The notes under the pieces are model-generated. The model ran no database searches and was not told where the DNA came from. It saw only the letters and a program-made list of their open reading frames with translations. A stretch of DNA of 18,039 nucleotides, from contig USBS01000025.1 in NCBI GenBank assembly GCA_900552915.1, positions 1-18,039 on the forward strand, written 5' to 3'. The first letter of the stretch is position 1. The number at the start of each line of letters is the position of its first letter. This DNA is from an uncultured Sutterella sp. GTDB lineage: Bacteria; Pseudomonadota; Gammaproteobacteria; Burkholderiales; Burkholderiaceae_F. Shown piece by piece: positions 1-6,238 of the stretch. The translations under genes were made by a program, and so were the position numbers.

Positions 1-10
1 AAGTGTTCGG

Positions 11-421
11 TTAATTGCAAAATATTAGTTTAGAAGGTGAGCATTTTTGCTCACCTTTTTTATTTTTTTTCATGAAAGCCTCTTCTTTTTCGAGACTATT
101 CATTTCTGTTCCTTCATTGTTAAATTGTGATATCATCATCTGTCGTTGTGCTTCAGGAACATGTGTCAAACTCAGGCAAAAAGAATATTTGTCTGAATTG
201 CACAAAAAGTGAGACATTCCGATAATTTTTTTGAAATTAGCGTCTGTCCCGTCGTTGGTAAAGACTTGGCTTAAGGCTGTATGTTCAGTTGAAAACGGTA
301 AAAGCCAATTACCTGGTTCATTAAAAAATGCGAAGCTTTTCAAATTGGCAAAAGTGCTCATGAAAATATCAGCACCTTCCATTTGTAAATTAGTAAGCTC
401 TTTTAGCTTGTCTGTAATTCC
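11..421 (-). CDS. Bacteroidetes-type protein fragment (TPR-family-like), joined to nrdA
   Basis: Read on the minus strand, this stretch encodes about 135 residues including ITDKLKELTNLQMEGADIF, FFNEPGNWLLPF and FLCNSDKYSFC. I associate this motif pattern (FFNE..NW..PF, then F.CNSDKYSFC, then PEAQRQMM) with a large tetratricopeptide-repeat protein family of Bacteroides and relatives; this is from memory, not a search. The frame stays open past position 421 only because it runs antisense through nrdA, so the true protein coding ends near 421-435. The DNA is visibly richer in A and T than everything to its right. The reading frame ends at a stop near position 11, after a lysine-rich tail that crosses a terminator-like hairpin, so the natural C-terminus may also be missing. 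Function unknown. It is best treated as foreign or mis-joined sequence. Confidence 0.45.
   Translation of the reverse strand, partial: GITDKLKELTNLQMEGADIFMSTFANLKSFAFFNEPGNWLLPFSTEHTALSQVFTNDGTDANFKKIIGMSHFLCNSDKYSFCLSLTHVPEAQRQMMISQFNNEGTEMNSLEKEEAFMKKNKKGEQKCSPSKLIFCN
34..64 (+). terminator. Hairpin terminator reading rightwards
   Basis: A perfect 10-bp inverted repeat (AAGGTGAGCA at 34-43, TGCTCACCTT at 48-57) with a TTTT loop is followed by a long T-rich run. It would stop transcription entering from left of the window on the plus strand. It lies inside the C-terminal end of the minus-strand fragment. Confidence 0.6.
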
Positions 422-1285
422 GGCTTTATCGAGGATGTCCTTGAGTTTCTCGACAATGTTCTGCAGTACTTCATCGATCACGCACCGGACACCATCGCAA
501 GGGCTCGCTACAGCGCGATGCGCGAGCGCAGCGTAGGCTTGGGCGCCATGGGCTTTCACGCCTATCTGCAGAAAAACGGCATTGCCTTTGAAAGCGTCGT
601 GGCCAAGGTCACCAACATGGCGATGTTTAGGCACATCAAAAACGAGTGTGCACGCGCCGACAAGATTCTCTGCGAAAAGAGGGGAGCGTGTCCCGATGCG
701 GCCGAATTCGGCGTTGTGCGCCGCTTCAGCCACTGGACGGCGGTGGCTCCGAATGCGTCGTCGTCGCTTATCACCGGCGGCACAAGCCCTTCGATCGAGC
801 CCATCCGAGCCAACGTCTACCGGCAGGATACGATTTCGGGCGCTCATATCGTCAAGAACCGCTTCTTAAAGCAGGTTCTTGCCGAGCGCGGCATGGACAC
901 CGACGAAGTCTGGGCCGATTTGATTGCGCACGACGGAAGCATTCAGCACCGCACCGACCTGCCGCAGAATATCCGCGACGTTTTCAAGACCGCGCAGGAA
1001 ATCGATCAGCGCTGGATCATTGAGCTTGCGGCCGATCGGCAGCCCTTCATCGACCAGGGGCAGAGCGTCAATCTCTTTTTTGCCCCGGATGTTTCGATTG
1101 GCTACCTGCACGCCTGCCATTTCCTGGCCTGGAAAAAGGGGCTGAAGTCGCTCTACTACTGCCGCAGCGACAAACTCAGAAAAGCCGACAAGGTCGGACA
1201 AATGGCCGTTCGCCGCCGCCTTGAAGATGAAATCGACATGCGCTCGGTTGCCGACAACACAGGCTGCCTTGCCTGCGAAGGATAA
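422..1285 (+). CDS. nrdA: Ribonucleoside-diphosphate reductase alpha subunit, C-terminal fragment
   Basis: This is the C-terminal ~287 residues of a class I ribonucleotide reductase large subunit, which reduces ribonucleotides to deoxyribonucleotides with NrdB. Visible landmarks in order are RERSVGLGAMGFH, the phosphate-loop-like SSSLITGGTSPSIEPIRANVY, the adjacent tyrosines LKSLYYCRSDK (equivalent to E. coli Y730/Y731, the radical-transfer pair) and a C-terminal redox cysteine pair CLAC in the last residues. The first visible in-family codon is near 422, with an in-frame stop just upstream at 404-406. About half or more of the protein is absent, including the active-site cysteines. No start codon belongs here; the ATG at 518 is internal. 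The stop is at 1283-1285 and nrdB follows 5 nt later. Because nrdB is intact, the break more likely reflects a sequence junction at ~421 than real gene loss. Confidence 0.9.
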   Translation, partial: GFIEDVLEFLDNVLQYFIDHAPDTIARARYSAMRERSVGLGAMGFHAYLQKNGIAFESVVAKVTNMAMFRHIKNECARADKILCEKRGACPDAAEFGVVRRFSHWTAVAPNASSSLITGGTSPSIEPIRANVYRQDTISGAHIVKNRFLKQVLAERGMDTDEVWADLIAHDGSIQHRTDLPQNIRDVFKTAQEIDQRWIIELAADRQPFIDQGQSVNLFFAPDVSIGYLHACHFLAWKKGLKSLYYCRSDKLRKADKVGQMAVRRRLEDEIDMRSVADNTGCLACEG

Positions 1286-1290
1286 AAAAG

Positions 1291-2301
1291 ATGAAAGTCA
1301 ATGCCTTAAAGCTTGCGGGCAACCGCAATTATTTCAAGCCCTTTGCCTATCCCTGGGCGTACGACGCATTTGTTCAAAGCGAACAGATGCACTGGCTGTG
1401 GACGGAAGTGCCGATGATGGAGGACGTCAAGGACTTTCAGTCGAAGCTCACGGATGCCGAACGCGATTTTCTGACCAAGATCCTGCGCTTTTTTACGCAG
1501 GGCGACATCGACGTTTCGGGTGCCTACGTCACAACGTACCTGCCGCAGTTTCCTCAGCCCGAAATCCGCATGATGCTTTCGAGCTTTGCCGGGCGCGAGG
1601 CGGTACACATCGCAGCATATTCGCACCTCATCGAGACGCTCGGGCTTCCCGAAACCGTCTACAACGAGTTTCTGCAGTACGAGGCGATGGCCAAGAAGCA
1701 CGACTTTTTCAACGAGTGCTTAAACGAAAACGAACTGGCCGCGCAGATTGCCGCATTTTCGGCTTTTACCGAAGGCATGCAGCTTTTCTCGAGCTTCGTG
1801 ATGCTTTTGAATTTCCCTCGAAACGGCACACTTAAGGGCATGGGGCAGATCATCGCTTGGTCGATTGCCGACGAAACGCTGCACACCGAATCGATGACGA
1901 AGCTTTTCCGTGAGTACATTACGCAGAATCCGCATCTGTGGAACGACGAACTCAAGGCGCGCATCTACGGCATTGCCGAAACGATGGTCGATCTTGAGGA
2001 CCGATTCATTGAGCTCTCGTTCGGCGTAAGCGAAATGAAAAGACTCACTCGAGATGAAGTGAAGAGCTACATCCGCTACATCGCCGATCGGCGACTGATG
2101 GGGCTCGGCCTTAAGCCCATCTTCAACTCTGGAAAAAATCCCCTCAACTGGGTGGATGCGATGCTCGGCGTCACGCACACGAACTTTTTTGAAAACCGCG
2201 TTGTGGACTACGCCAAAGGGGCGCTCACCGGTTCCTGGGGAGACGTGTGGGGAGCCGCTGGCAAAACCGATGCTTCGCTAGAAGAACTTCCTGCGGATTG
2301 A
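1291..2301 (+). CDS. nrdB: Ribonucleoside-diphosphate reductase beta subunit (class Ia)
   Basis: This is a complete 336-residue small subunit that carries the di-iron/tyrosyl radical cofactor and passes the radical to NrdA. The ferritin-like metal ligands are all visible. By spacing against E. coli they are D72 (=D84), E103 and H106 in REAVHIAAYSHL (=E115/H118), E161 (=E204), and E195 and H198 in ADETLHTES (=E238/H241). Tyr110 lies 7 residues after E103, exactly where E. coli Y122 sits, so this is a tyrosyl-radical enzyme and not a Mn/Fe class Ic form. The AAGGA sequence at 1278-1282 is a reasonable ribosome binding site, 8 nt before the ATG. The gene follows nrdA by 5 nt, so the two form an operon. 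The tail ends in acidic residues (SLEELPAD), as expected for the alpha-docking peptide. Confidence 0.96.
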   Translation: MKVNALKLAGNRNYFKPFAYPWAYDAFVQSEQMHWLWTEVPMMEDVKDFQSKLTDAERDFLTKILRFFTQGDIDVSGAYVTTYLPQFPQPEIRMMLSSFAGREAVHIAAYSHLIETLGLPETVYNEFLQYEAMAKKHDFFNECLNENELAAQIAAFSAFTEGMQLFSSFVMLLNFPRNGTLKGMGQIIAWSIADETLHTESMTKLFREYITQNPHLWNDELKARIYGIAETMVDLEDRFIELSFGVSEMKRLTRDEVKSYIRYIADRRLMGLGLKPIFNSGKNPLNWVDAMLGVTHTNFFENRVVDYAKGALTGSWGDVWGAAGKTDASLEELPAD

Positions 2302-2442
2302 TTGCGGTCAGTGTGACATTTGCATGGCTTGGATCTTGGTGTTGTAACTCGGATATCGTGCAAAATCCGGCCGCTTCTTATTTGCGCATCGTGCTATATC
2401 GTATATTGTTATACTCGGATTCCGTGATTTTCTTTTCAAAAA

Positions 2443-2460
2443 CAACTGATAAATCAGTTG
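2443..2460 (-). terminator. Possible terminator (minus orientation)
   Basis: CAACTGA and TCAGTTG form a perfect 7-bp inverted repeat with a 4-nt loop. On the minus strand it is followed by TTTTTG. No minus-strand gene directly upstream needs it, so it could instead be an operator of the decayed ATPase gene that starts at 2477. The stem is weak. Confidence 0.3.
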
Positions 2461-2476
2461 GTTAAGCGAGTTCGGG

Positions 2477-2763
2477 ATGATTGAGCGGAAAGCGATGAAG
2501 TTTAGTGCTTCCCGGTGGCTCGATCTTTTATCAAATATTTGGTTGCTGATGGACGGTATGACTACATCGAAACAGGTTCGCTACTTTGCATTCGACAAAA
2601 TGTCAAGGTCATCGTCATTCCCTCTGAGGAGGAGTCTTTTCGGCTGAATCCGCTTGATTTTGAAGAGTTTCTCGGAGCCACAGGCAACGTGCCGCTTGCT
2701 GCACTTATACGCGATAGTTTCGAAAAGCAGGAGGCGCTTCTGCCGGGAATTCAGGAGCCTTGA
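2477..2763 (+). pseudogene. Remnant of AAA-family ATPase with DUF4143 (internal deletion)
   Basis: Two pieces of one family are visible. An ATG at 2477 gives MIERKAMK, which matches the usual start of the AAA_14/DUF4143 ATPases. After a frame change, the frame of GTG 2515 reads FPVARSFIKYLVADGRYDYIE, then TGSLLCIRQNVK, IPSEEESFRLNPLDFEEFLGATGN and LIRDSFEKQEALLPG, ending at 2763. The second piece matches the segment that normally follows Walker B in these proteins (xIKYLVADGRYDYIETGSLISI..., PMDFEEFLW). The part between, which should hold Walker A and Walker B, is missing. The DUF4143 C-terminal half is also missing. The product would not be a working ATPase. A separate ~82-residue protein from GTG 2515 cannot be excluded but has no visible ribosome binding site. 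The family match is from memory. Confidence 0.65.
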
Positions 2764-3101
2764 TAGATAAGGGAAAAATTCAAAACTTTTTGGTTATCCA
2801 TCATTGTATCCATCATCCCGATGCGATACGAAATTTTGTTGATCTAAGTCACGTTTTTATGACATTTTTGAGAGCAGGGATGGCGATCCGAGCTGGCTCT
2901 CATTCCGTATCAGAACGGATGTTTCCAATGAACCGATTGCTGGTTGAGGGGCTCATTGGAGGGAATGGAGGCGGGAGGTAAGCGGCAGCTAAAAGGACAG
3001 CCAGACTGAAGAAAAAAAGCATCCGCGAATTTGACCATGATGGCCAAAAGGCGGATGCTTTTTTTGGGGCTGCCTTGAGGCAGTGGAACTGGGACGTGGG
3101 C
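2764..3101. other. No recognisable gene; decayed sequence between ATPase remnant and IS element
   Basis: About 340 bp with short open frames only, none with a convincing start, ribosome binding site or family motif. A 73-codon frame from TTG 2760 has no support. The one clear structure is the long hairpin at 3012-3065. The segment is probably the eroded remainder of the ATPase locus plus the IS left flank. Confidence 0.5.
3012..3065. terminator. Bidirectional terminator-like hairpin
   Basis: A perfect 15-bp inverted repeat (seven A's + GCATCCGC at 3012-3026; GCGGATGC + seven T's at 3051-3065) encloses a 24-nt loop that itself contains a small CCAT-G-ATGG stem. A-tract/T-tract ends on both sides make it a plausible terminator in either direction. 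It would shield the IS element and the nrdAB/ATPase side from each other. Confidence 0.65.
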
Positions 3102-3118
3102 GCGGAATTTCGAATCTC
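3102..3118 (+). repeat. IS left terminal inverted repeat
   Basis: The 17-bp sequence GCGGAATTTCGAATCTC lies just beyond the orfB stop. It matches the complement of 4343-4359 with a single mismatch. Confidence 0.75.
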
Positions 3119-3134
3119 GATAAAAAAGCCCGGA

Positions 3135-4034
3135 TTACAAGGCCTGCGCCCTTAATCTGAATTGATGAGGGGATCGCATCCCCAGCTGTGAATGGGGCCG
3201 AGTTCCATTGTAATAAGATATCCAACGAGTCACAGTATCCTGCGCCTCCTTTCGGCTGCTGAAGCAGCCGGATAACGGTAACGTTTCCCGCTTCAGGGTT
3301 GCCCAAAATGATTCGGCCGGAGCGTTGTCCCAGCATTGCCCACGCTCGCTCATAGAGCCACTGATGCCCTGGCGCAGCAAAAATTCCTGAAAAACATGGC
3401 TGCAGTACTGTGAGCCTTGATCACTGTGAAAAATCAAGCCAGGAGCCGGGTGCTCATTGGCAATAGCTATACGCAGGGCGTCCACAACCAGAGACGTTTT
3501 CATGGTGGAGTCAAAACTGTAGCCAACCAGGCAACGACTGGCCAGATCAAGCACACTGGCCATGAATAACCAGCCCTCGTCGGTTGGGATGTAAGTGATG
3601 TCTCCGCACCAAGCCTGATTGATCGCATAGCGGTTGAACTGACGGTCAGTCAAATTCGGTAGCCGTGCCAGATTGTGGTTGCTGTCTGTGGTGGCAACGT
3701 ATTTGCGATGGTAGCGATGGAAGATGCCGTTGCTTCGTAAAAGTCTGCGCAGGCGCTTAAAACCAACGCTCAAGCCCTGTTGGCGCAACGCAAGGTACAG
3801 GCGCATCACTCCGGGAACCTGCTTGCCGCAGCGACTGATAACGGAGCGCACATGACAAAGCAACTCAGCATCGCTGTGATGCACTCCGTGGGGGTGGTAT
3901 CGATCAACCTTTAGCCACTGATAGTAGCCGCTGGTACTGATCCTCAGCAGGGCGGCAGCCTTTCGAACACTGATGAGTTTTTTGCGCCCGATGAGTTTGC
4001 TGTCCAAACAAGTCTTTAAAAAAGCGTACTTCAC
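3135..4034 (-). CDS. IS3-family transposase OrfB (DDE integrase domain)
   Basis: The 299-residue catalytic part of an IS3-type transposase. An HTH_21-like region (KRLRRLLRSNGI) precedes an rve integrase core. The triad is visible as D145 (WCGDITYIPTDEG), D205 (LIFHSDQGSQY) and E241 (CWDNAPAESFWATLK), with exactly 35 residues between the last two, the classic DD(35)E spacing. The nominal start is the GTG at 4034, which overlaps the TGA of orfA. The frame is open upstream to the A7 tract in orfA, so the natural product is probably an OrfAB fusion made by -1 frameshifting. Length is normal and nothing appears truncated. Confidence 0.93.
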   Translation of the reverse strand: MKYAFLKTCLDSKLIGRKKLISVRKAAALLRISTSGYYQWLKVDRYHPHGVHHSDAELLCHVRSVISRCGKQVPGVMRLYLALRQQGLSVGFKRLRRLLRSNGIFHRYHRKYVATTDSNHNLARLPNLTDRQFNRYAINQAWCGDITYIPTDEGWLFMASVLDLASRCLVGYSFDSTMKTSLVVDALRIAIANEHPAPGLIFHSDQGSQYCSHVFQEFLLRQGISGSMSERGQCWDNAPAESFWATLKRETLPLSGCFSSRKEAQDTVTRWISYYNGTRPHSQLGMRSPHQFRLRAQAL

Positions 4035-4297
4035 TTGGGCAGCTTGGCAAAGTACGCTGCTGCTTTTTTTAAGAAGTCGATTTCGGCCTGTTGCTGGCGA
4101 ACCTGAAGGCGCAATCGTTTGAGTTCTTCAAGCTCATTGCGTTGTAGTTCAGGCATACGGGCTTGTGCCGTGGTAACCCAGTGGCTGAGTGTCTTGGGGT
4201 TAACTCCCAAAGCTTGAGCAACCTCGATTTGTGTCTGTCCCTGATTGACGAGCTCAAGAGCTGTTCTTCTGATTTCTGGACTGTAACGTTTCGGCAT
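4031..4297 (-). CDS. IS3-family transposase OrfA (HTH DNA-binding)
   Basis: An 88-residue protein starting MPKRYSPEIRR. It has a helix-turn-helix of the IS3/IS911 OrfA type (residues ~8-42, VAQALGVNPKTLSHW) and a C-terminal leucine-zipper-like coiled coil (ELEELKRLRLQVRQQQAEIDFLKK). I chose ATG 4297 over the longer upstream frame because AGGAGG at 4305-4310 is a full Shine-Dalgarno 7 nt before it. It binds the IS ends and, fused to OrfB, guides transposition. Confidence 0.92.
   Translation of the reverse strand: MPKRYSPEIRRTALELVNQGQTQIEVAQALGVNPKTLSHWVTTAQARMPELQRNELEELKRLRLQVRQQQAEIDFLKKAAAYFAKLPK
4064..4070 (-). other. Programmed -1 frameshift site in IS3 element
   Basis: On the coding (minus) strand, orfA reads TTA AAA AAA G, an A7 tract of the A_AAA_AAG class used by IS3 elements. 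A -1 slip here gives ...KKSSSVLCQAAQVKYAFL..., joining orfA to orfB without a stop. I verified by eye that the orfB frame is open from the tract to the GTG at 4034. Confidence 0.75.
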
Positions 4298-4342
4298 TCT
4301 GAAACCTCCTTTTGATACATGGCTTATAGCCGTATTCGTTTT

Positions 4343-4359
4343 GAGATTCAAAATTCCGC
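4343..4359 (-). repeat. IS right terminal inverted repeat
   Basis: The complement reads GCGGAATTTTGAATCTC, pairing with 3102-3118. It lies ~45 bp upstream of the orfA start, as usual for IS3 elements. Confidence 0.75.
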
Positions 4360-4384
4360 AACGATGACCTTAGTTCATTCAACC

Positions 4385-4479
4385 TGTCCAGAATTTCGAT
4401 ACCAGTTCAAGTTTTGTACTGAACCCTGTACTGGACAAGTTTTTGAGAAAGTCTCACTAAAAATAAGCAATTGTGAGAC
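4385..4479. repeat. Short inverted and direct repeats between IS and tRNA
   Basis: TGTCCAG (4385-4391) is inverted at 4431-4437. TGTACTG is repeated directly at 4415-4421 and 4427-4433. GTCTCAC (4451-4457) is inverted at 4473-4479. There is no coding potential. It could be the scar of an older mobile element; no family is recognised. Confidence 0.4.
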
Positions 4480-4535
4480 AGTTTGAAATGCCCTGATAAA
4501 GCAAAATTTCCAAATATTTTCAGATGCTTATAACA

Positions 4536-4568
4536 CAAAACCCCTCGATGAACTTAAGCATCAAGGGG
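4536..4568 (-). terminator. Rho-independent terminator of tRNA-Ser
   Basis: On the minus strand CCCCTTGATG pairs with CATCGAGGGG (one mismatch in 10 bp; loop 4551-4558), then TTTTGTGTT. It lies 8 nt past the tRNA CCA end, in the right orientation. Confidence 0.8.
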
Positions 4569-4576
4569 TGTGTTCC

Positions 4577-4667
4577 TGGCGGAAGGAGAGGGATTCGAAC
4601 CCTCGATGCCCTAAACGGACATGCCGCCTTTCCAGGGCGGTACAATCAACCACTCTGCCATCCTTCC
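4577..4667 (-). tRNA. tRNA-Ser (anticodon GGA)
   Basis: A 91-nt class II tRNA with a long variable arm. The acceptor stem GGAAGGA (complement of 4661-4667) pairs with TCCTTCC (complement of 4581-4587). Then come discriminator G and an encoded CCA (complement of 4577-4579). The anticodon stem CCGCC/GGCGG encloses the loop CTGGAAA, giving anticodon GGA at 4631-4633, which reads UCC/UCU serine codons. The T arm contains GGTTCGAATCC. It is a single gene with its own promoter and terminator. tRNA-Ser genes are common integration sites, but I found no duplicated 3' end nearby. Confidence 0.97.
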
Positions 4668-4721
4668 GCGGTCTCTGTTTAACAGATCAAATTTTTAGCT
4701 CTCCTGAATCGGAGAATGCGC

Positions 4722-4750
4722 ATTATGCCTACTCTTGACCGATTGTGCAA
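4722..4750 (-). promoter_or_regulatory. Sigma-70 promoter of tRNA-Ser
   Basis: On the minus strand TTGCAC (complement of 4745-4750) is followed by exactly 17 nt and CATAAT (complement of 4722-4727). Transcription would begin ~45 nt before the tRNA 5' end. Confidence 0.75.
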
Positions 4751-4884
4751 GAGGATGCGGCGAAGAAGTTCAAAACTTCCAGACCTAGTGGCACCAATCG
4801 CCCAGTTATGGGCGTGAAACCTTGCTCAAACGAGTGTTTGGATTACTGTCAGTTTGTCTTAGATGTGACGGCGCCAAACCAGTC

Positions 4885-4890
4885 TATAAT
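4885..4890 (+). promoter_or_regulatory. -10 element upstream of ATPase/RloB module
   Basis: A perfect TATAAT lies 54 nt before the ATPase start. The -35 region is poor (nothing close to TTGACA at 16-18 nt), so the promoter may need an activator or be weak. It is divergent from the tRNA-Ser promoter. Confidence 0.55.
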
Positions 4891-4904
4891 CTTTGTTAAT
4901 ACGC

Positions 4905-4931
4905 ATTTTTCGCAAATTTTTAGCGAAAAAT
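4905..4931 (+). promoter_or_regulatory. Perfect inverted repeat in leader of ATPase gene
   Basis: ATTTTTCGC (4905-4913) and GCGAAAAAT (4923-4931) form a 9-bp perfect inverted repeat with a 9-nt AT spacer. Its right arm ends one base before the GGGAG ribosome binding site at 4932-4936. It could be an operator just downstream of the transcription start or an RNA hairpin affecting translation. Function is inferred only from position. Confidence 0.5.
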
Positions 4932-4943
4932 GGGAGTTGATCT

Positions 4944-6236
4944 ATGCTTCTGCGCTTTTCAGTACAAAATTACTTGAGCTTCAAAACTGTACAAACCCTG
5001 GAGCTAATTGCCAATACACGACACAAGGAAAGCCTTGACCTCAATGCTTTCAAGACTGAGTGTTCGCTCTTTCCCAGAGTCCTCAAGACGGCTGCGATTT
5101 TGGGGCCGAATGCATCCGGAAAGTCAAACTTGCTCAAGGCGCTCCAGACGTTGCGTGCGCTTGTCATTCGCAAAGAAGTTGCCGGGCCTAATCCAATGGC
5201 TCTCGTGAAACCATTCCATTTCGTCGAAAACGAGCAGCAGGAGCCCGTATCTTTCGATGTTCAGCTGCTTTTAGATGGCATTCCTTACGAGTACTTCCTT
5301 TCGGTCAGCAACGGTATTGTTGTCGGCGAGTCTCTCCGTATGCATGGAGGAGAGGGAAAGCGTTGGCGTACTGTTTTTGATCGTGTTTTGGACAAAAGCC
5401 AAACAGCCCCAGCTTACGCCTATAGCTATGGAAGCGGTTTCGGAGCTGGGAAAAAAACGCTCGAAGCAAGAACAAGTCCCGACGCAACGTTTCTAGGGAC
5501 CGCTGTTTTGTTTGACATTGAGGCAGTTGCGTCGGTCTATCGTTGGTTTAAGGATCAGCTCGTTGTTATTAACGAAAGAGCCTCACTCAACGAACTCTTC
5601 ACGATCGGAAGAATGGCCGAGGATCTGCCCTTTAAAGAATCTGTAGCGCAGCTTATGAAGGCGGCAGATCTTGGTATTTCCGGCATTCAGATTCAAAAGC
5701 AGAAAATTCCTGCGATGTCGGTAGCTGTTAATCCGCTCAAGGGGGAGGCGCAGGTCAAGAACGAAGACAGAGAAGTTGTTTCGGTCACGCTCAGCCATGA
5801 AGTGGACGGTAGATCGTGGACTCTTCCTTTTGAAGAAGAGTCTTTGGGAACTAGGCGGTTTCTTCATCTAGCAGGACCTTTGATTGACCTGCAGAATAAA
5901 GAAATCACTTTGTGTTTCGACGAATTGGAAGCGAGTCTGCATCCGCTTCTGTTGGAAGCGATTCTCGAAATGTTCCAAAGGAAAAATCCCCATCCTGCTG
6001 GGGCACAGTTGATATTTACGACGCACTGCGATTCTCTGCTGGACAATAACACGGTCAATCCCAATGTAACTCTGCTGCGTCGGGACCAGATTTGGTTTGT
6101 GGACAAAAATCGTCAGTTAGAAAGTAGTCTTTACTGCTTGGATGAGTTTACCGTCAGAAAAGCTGAATCCGTTCGACGCGGTTATCGGATCGGGCGCTAC
6201 AAAGCTATTCCGTTGCCTTTTGAGCTTGGGGAGTGA
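4944..6236 (+). CDS. AAA/ABC-type ATPase of an RloA/AbiLi-like defence module
   Basis: A 430-residue SMC/OLD-type ATPase. The N-terminus (LRFSVQNYLSFK) is the typical start of this family. Walker A is GPNASGKS at 54-61. The signature-like helix is SLGTRRFLHLAGP (from ~300). Walker B is LCFDELEASLHP with D326/E327. The H-loop is FTTHCDSLL with H361. There is no TOPRIM domain in this chain; the partner gene immediately downstream supplies one. Start ATG 4944 has GGGAG 7 nt upstream. The gene runs into the RloB-like gene with a 2-nt gap, so the two are surely co-transcribed and coupled. The arrangement matches RloA/RloB and AbiLi/AbiLii pairs, where the ATPase is thought to sense or gate the effector. 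PARIS (AriA/AriB) and OLD nucleases are more distant alternatives. Codon use looks less GC-biased than the housekeeping genes, consistent with transfer. Confidence 0.88.
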   Translation: MLLRFSVQNYLSFKTVQTLELIANTRHKESLDLNAFKTECSLFPRVLKTAAILGPNASGKSNLLKALQTLRALVIRKEVAGPNPMALVKPFHFVENEQQEPVSFDVQLLLDGIPYEYFLSVSNGIVVGESLRMHGGEGKRWRTVFDRVLDKSQTAPAYAYSYGSGFGAGKKTLEARTSPDATFLGTAVLFDIEAVASVYRWFKDQLVVINERASLNELFTIGRMAEDLPFKESVAQLMKAADLGISGIQIQKQKIPAMSVAVNPLKGEAQVKNEDREVVSVTLSHEVDGRSWTLPFEEESLGTRRFLHLAGPLIDLQNKEITLCFDELEASLHPLLLEAILEMFQRKNPHPAGAQLIFTTHCDSLLDNNTVNPNVTLLRRDQIWFVDKNRQLESSLYCLDEFTVRKAESVRRGYRIGRYKAIPLPFELGE

Positions 6237-6238
6237 AG

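Larger units (their letters stand above)
3102..4359 (-). mobile_element. IS3-family insertion sequence
   Basis: A ~1.26-kb element transcribed leftwards, with overlapping orfA/orfB and near-perfect terminal inverted repeats. GCGGAATTTCGAATCTC at 3102-3118 pairs with the complement of 4343-4359, with one mismatch in 17. Both transposase frames are open and the DDE residues are present, so it may be active. The exact ends are uncertain by a few bases. ACG occurs at 3094-3096 and 4361-4363 and could be a 3-bp target duplication if the left end starts TGGG at 3097 and the right end reads TGCGG, but that leaves a 4-nt offset between the repeats. Confidence 0.85.

Noticed and set aside
518..1285. 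nrdA starting at ATG 518 as a short complete gene
   Set aside because: The family sequence continues upstream to ~422 in the same frame, so this methionine is internal to NrdA.
2760..2981. 73-codon frame from TTG
   Set aside because: Rare start, no ribosome binding site, no recognisable sequence; it lies in decayed DNA.
2302..4577. Possible tRNA-Ser attachment site and integrated island
   Set aside because: I looked for a second copy of the tRNA 3' end and for an integrase gene and saw neither in this window.
4745..5038. 97-codon frame before and into the ATPase gene
   Set aside because: It starts at a non-ATG codon inside the tRNA promoter, overlaps the start of a strong gene in another frame and has no motif.
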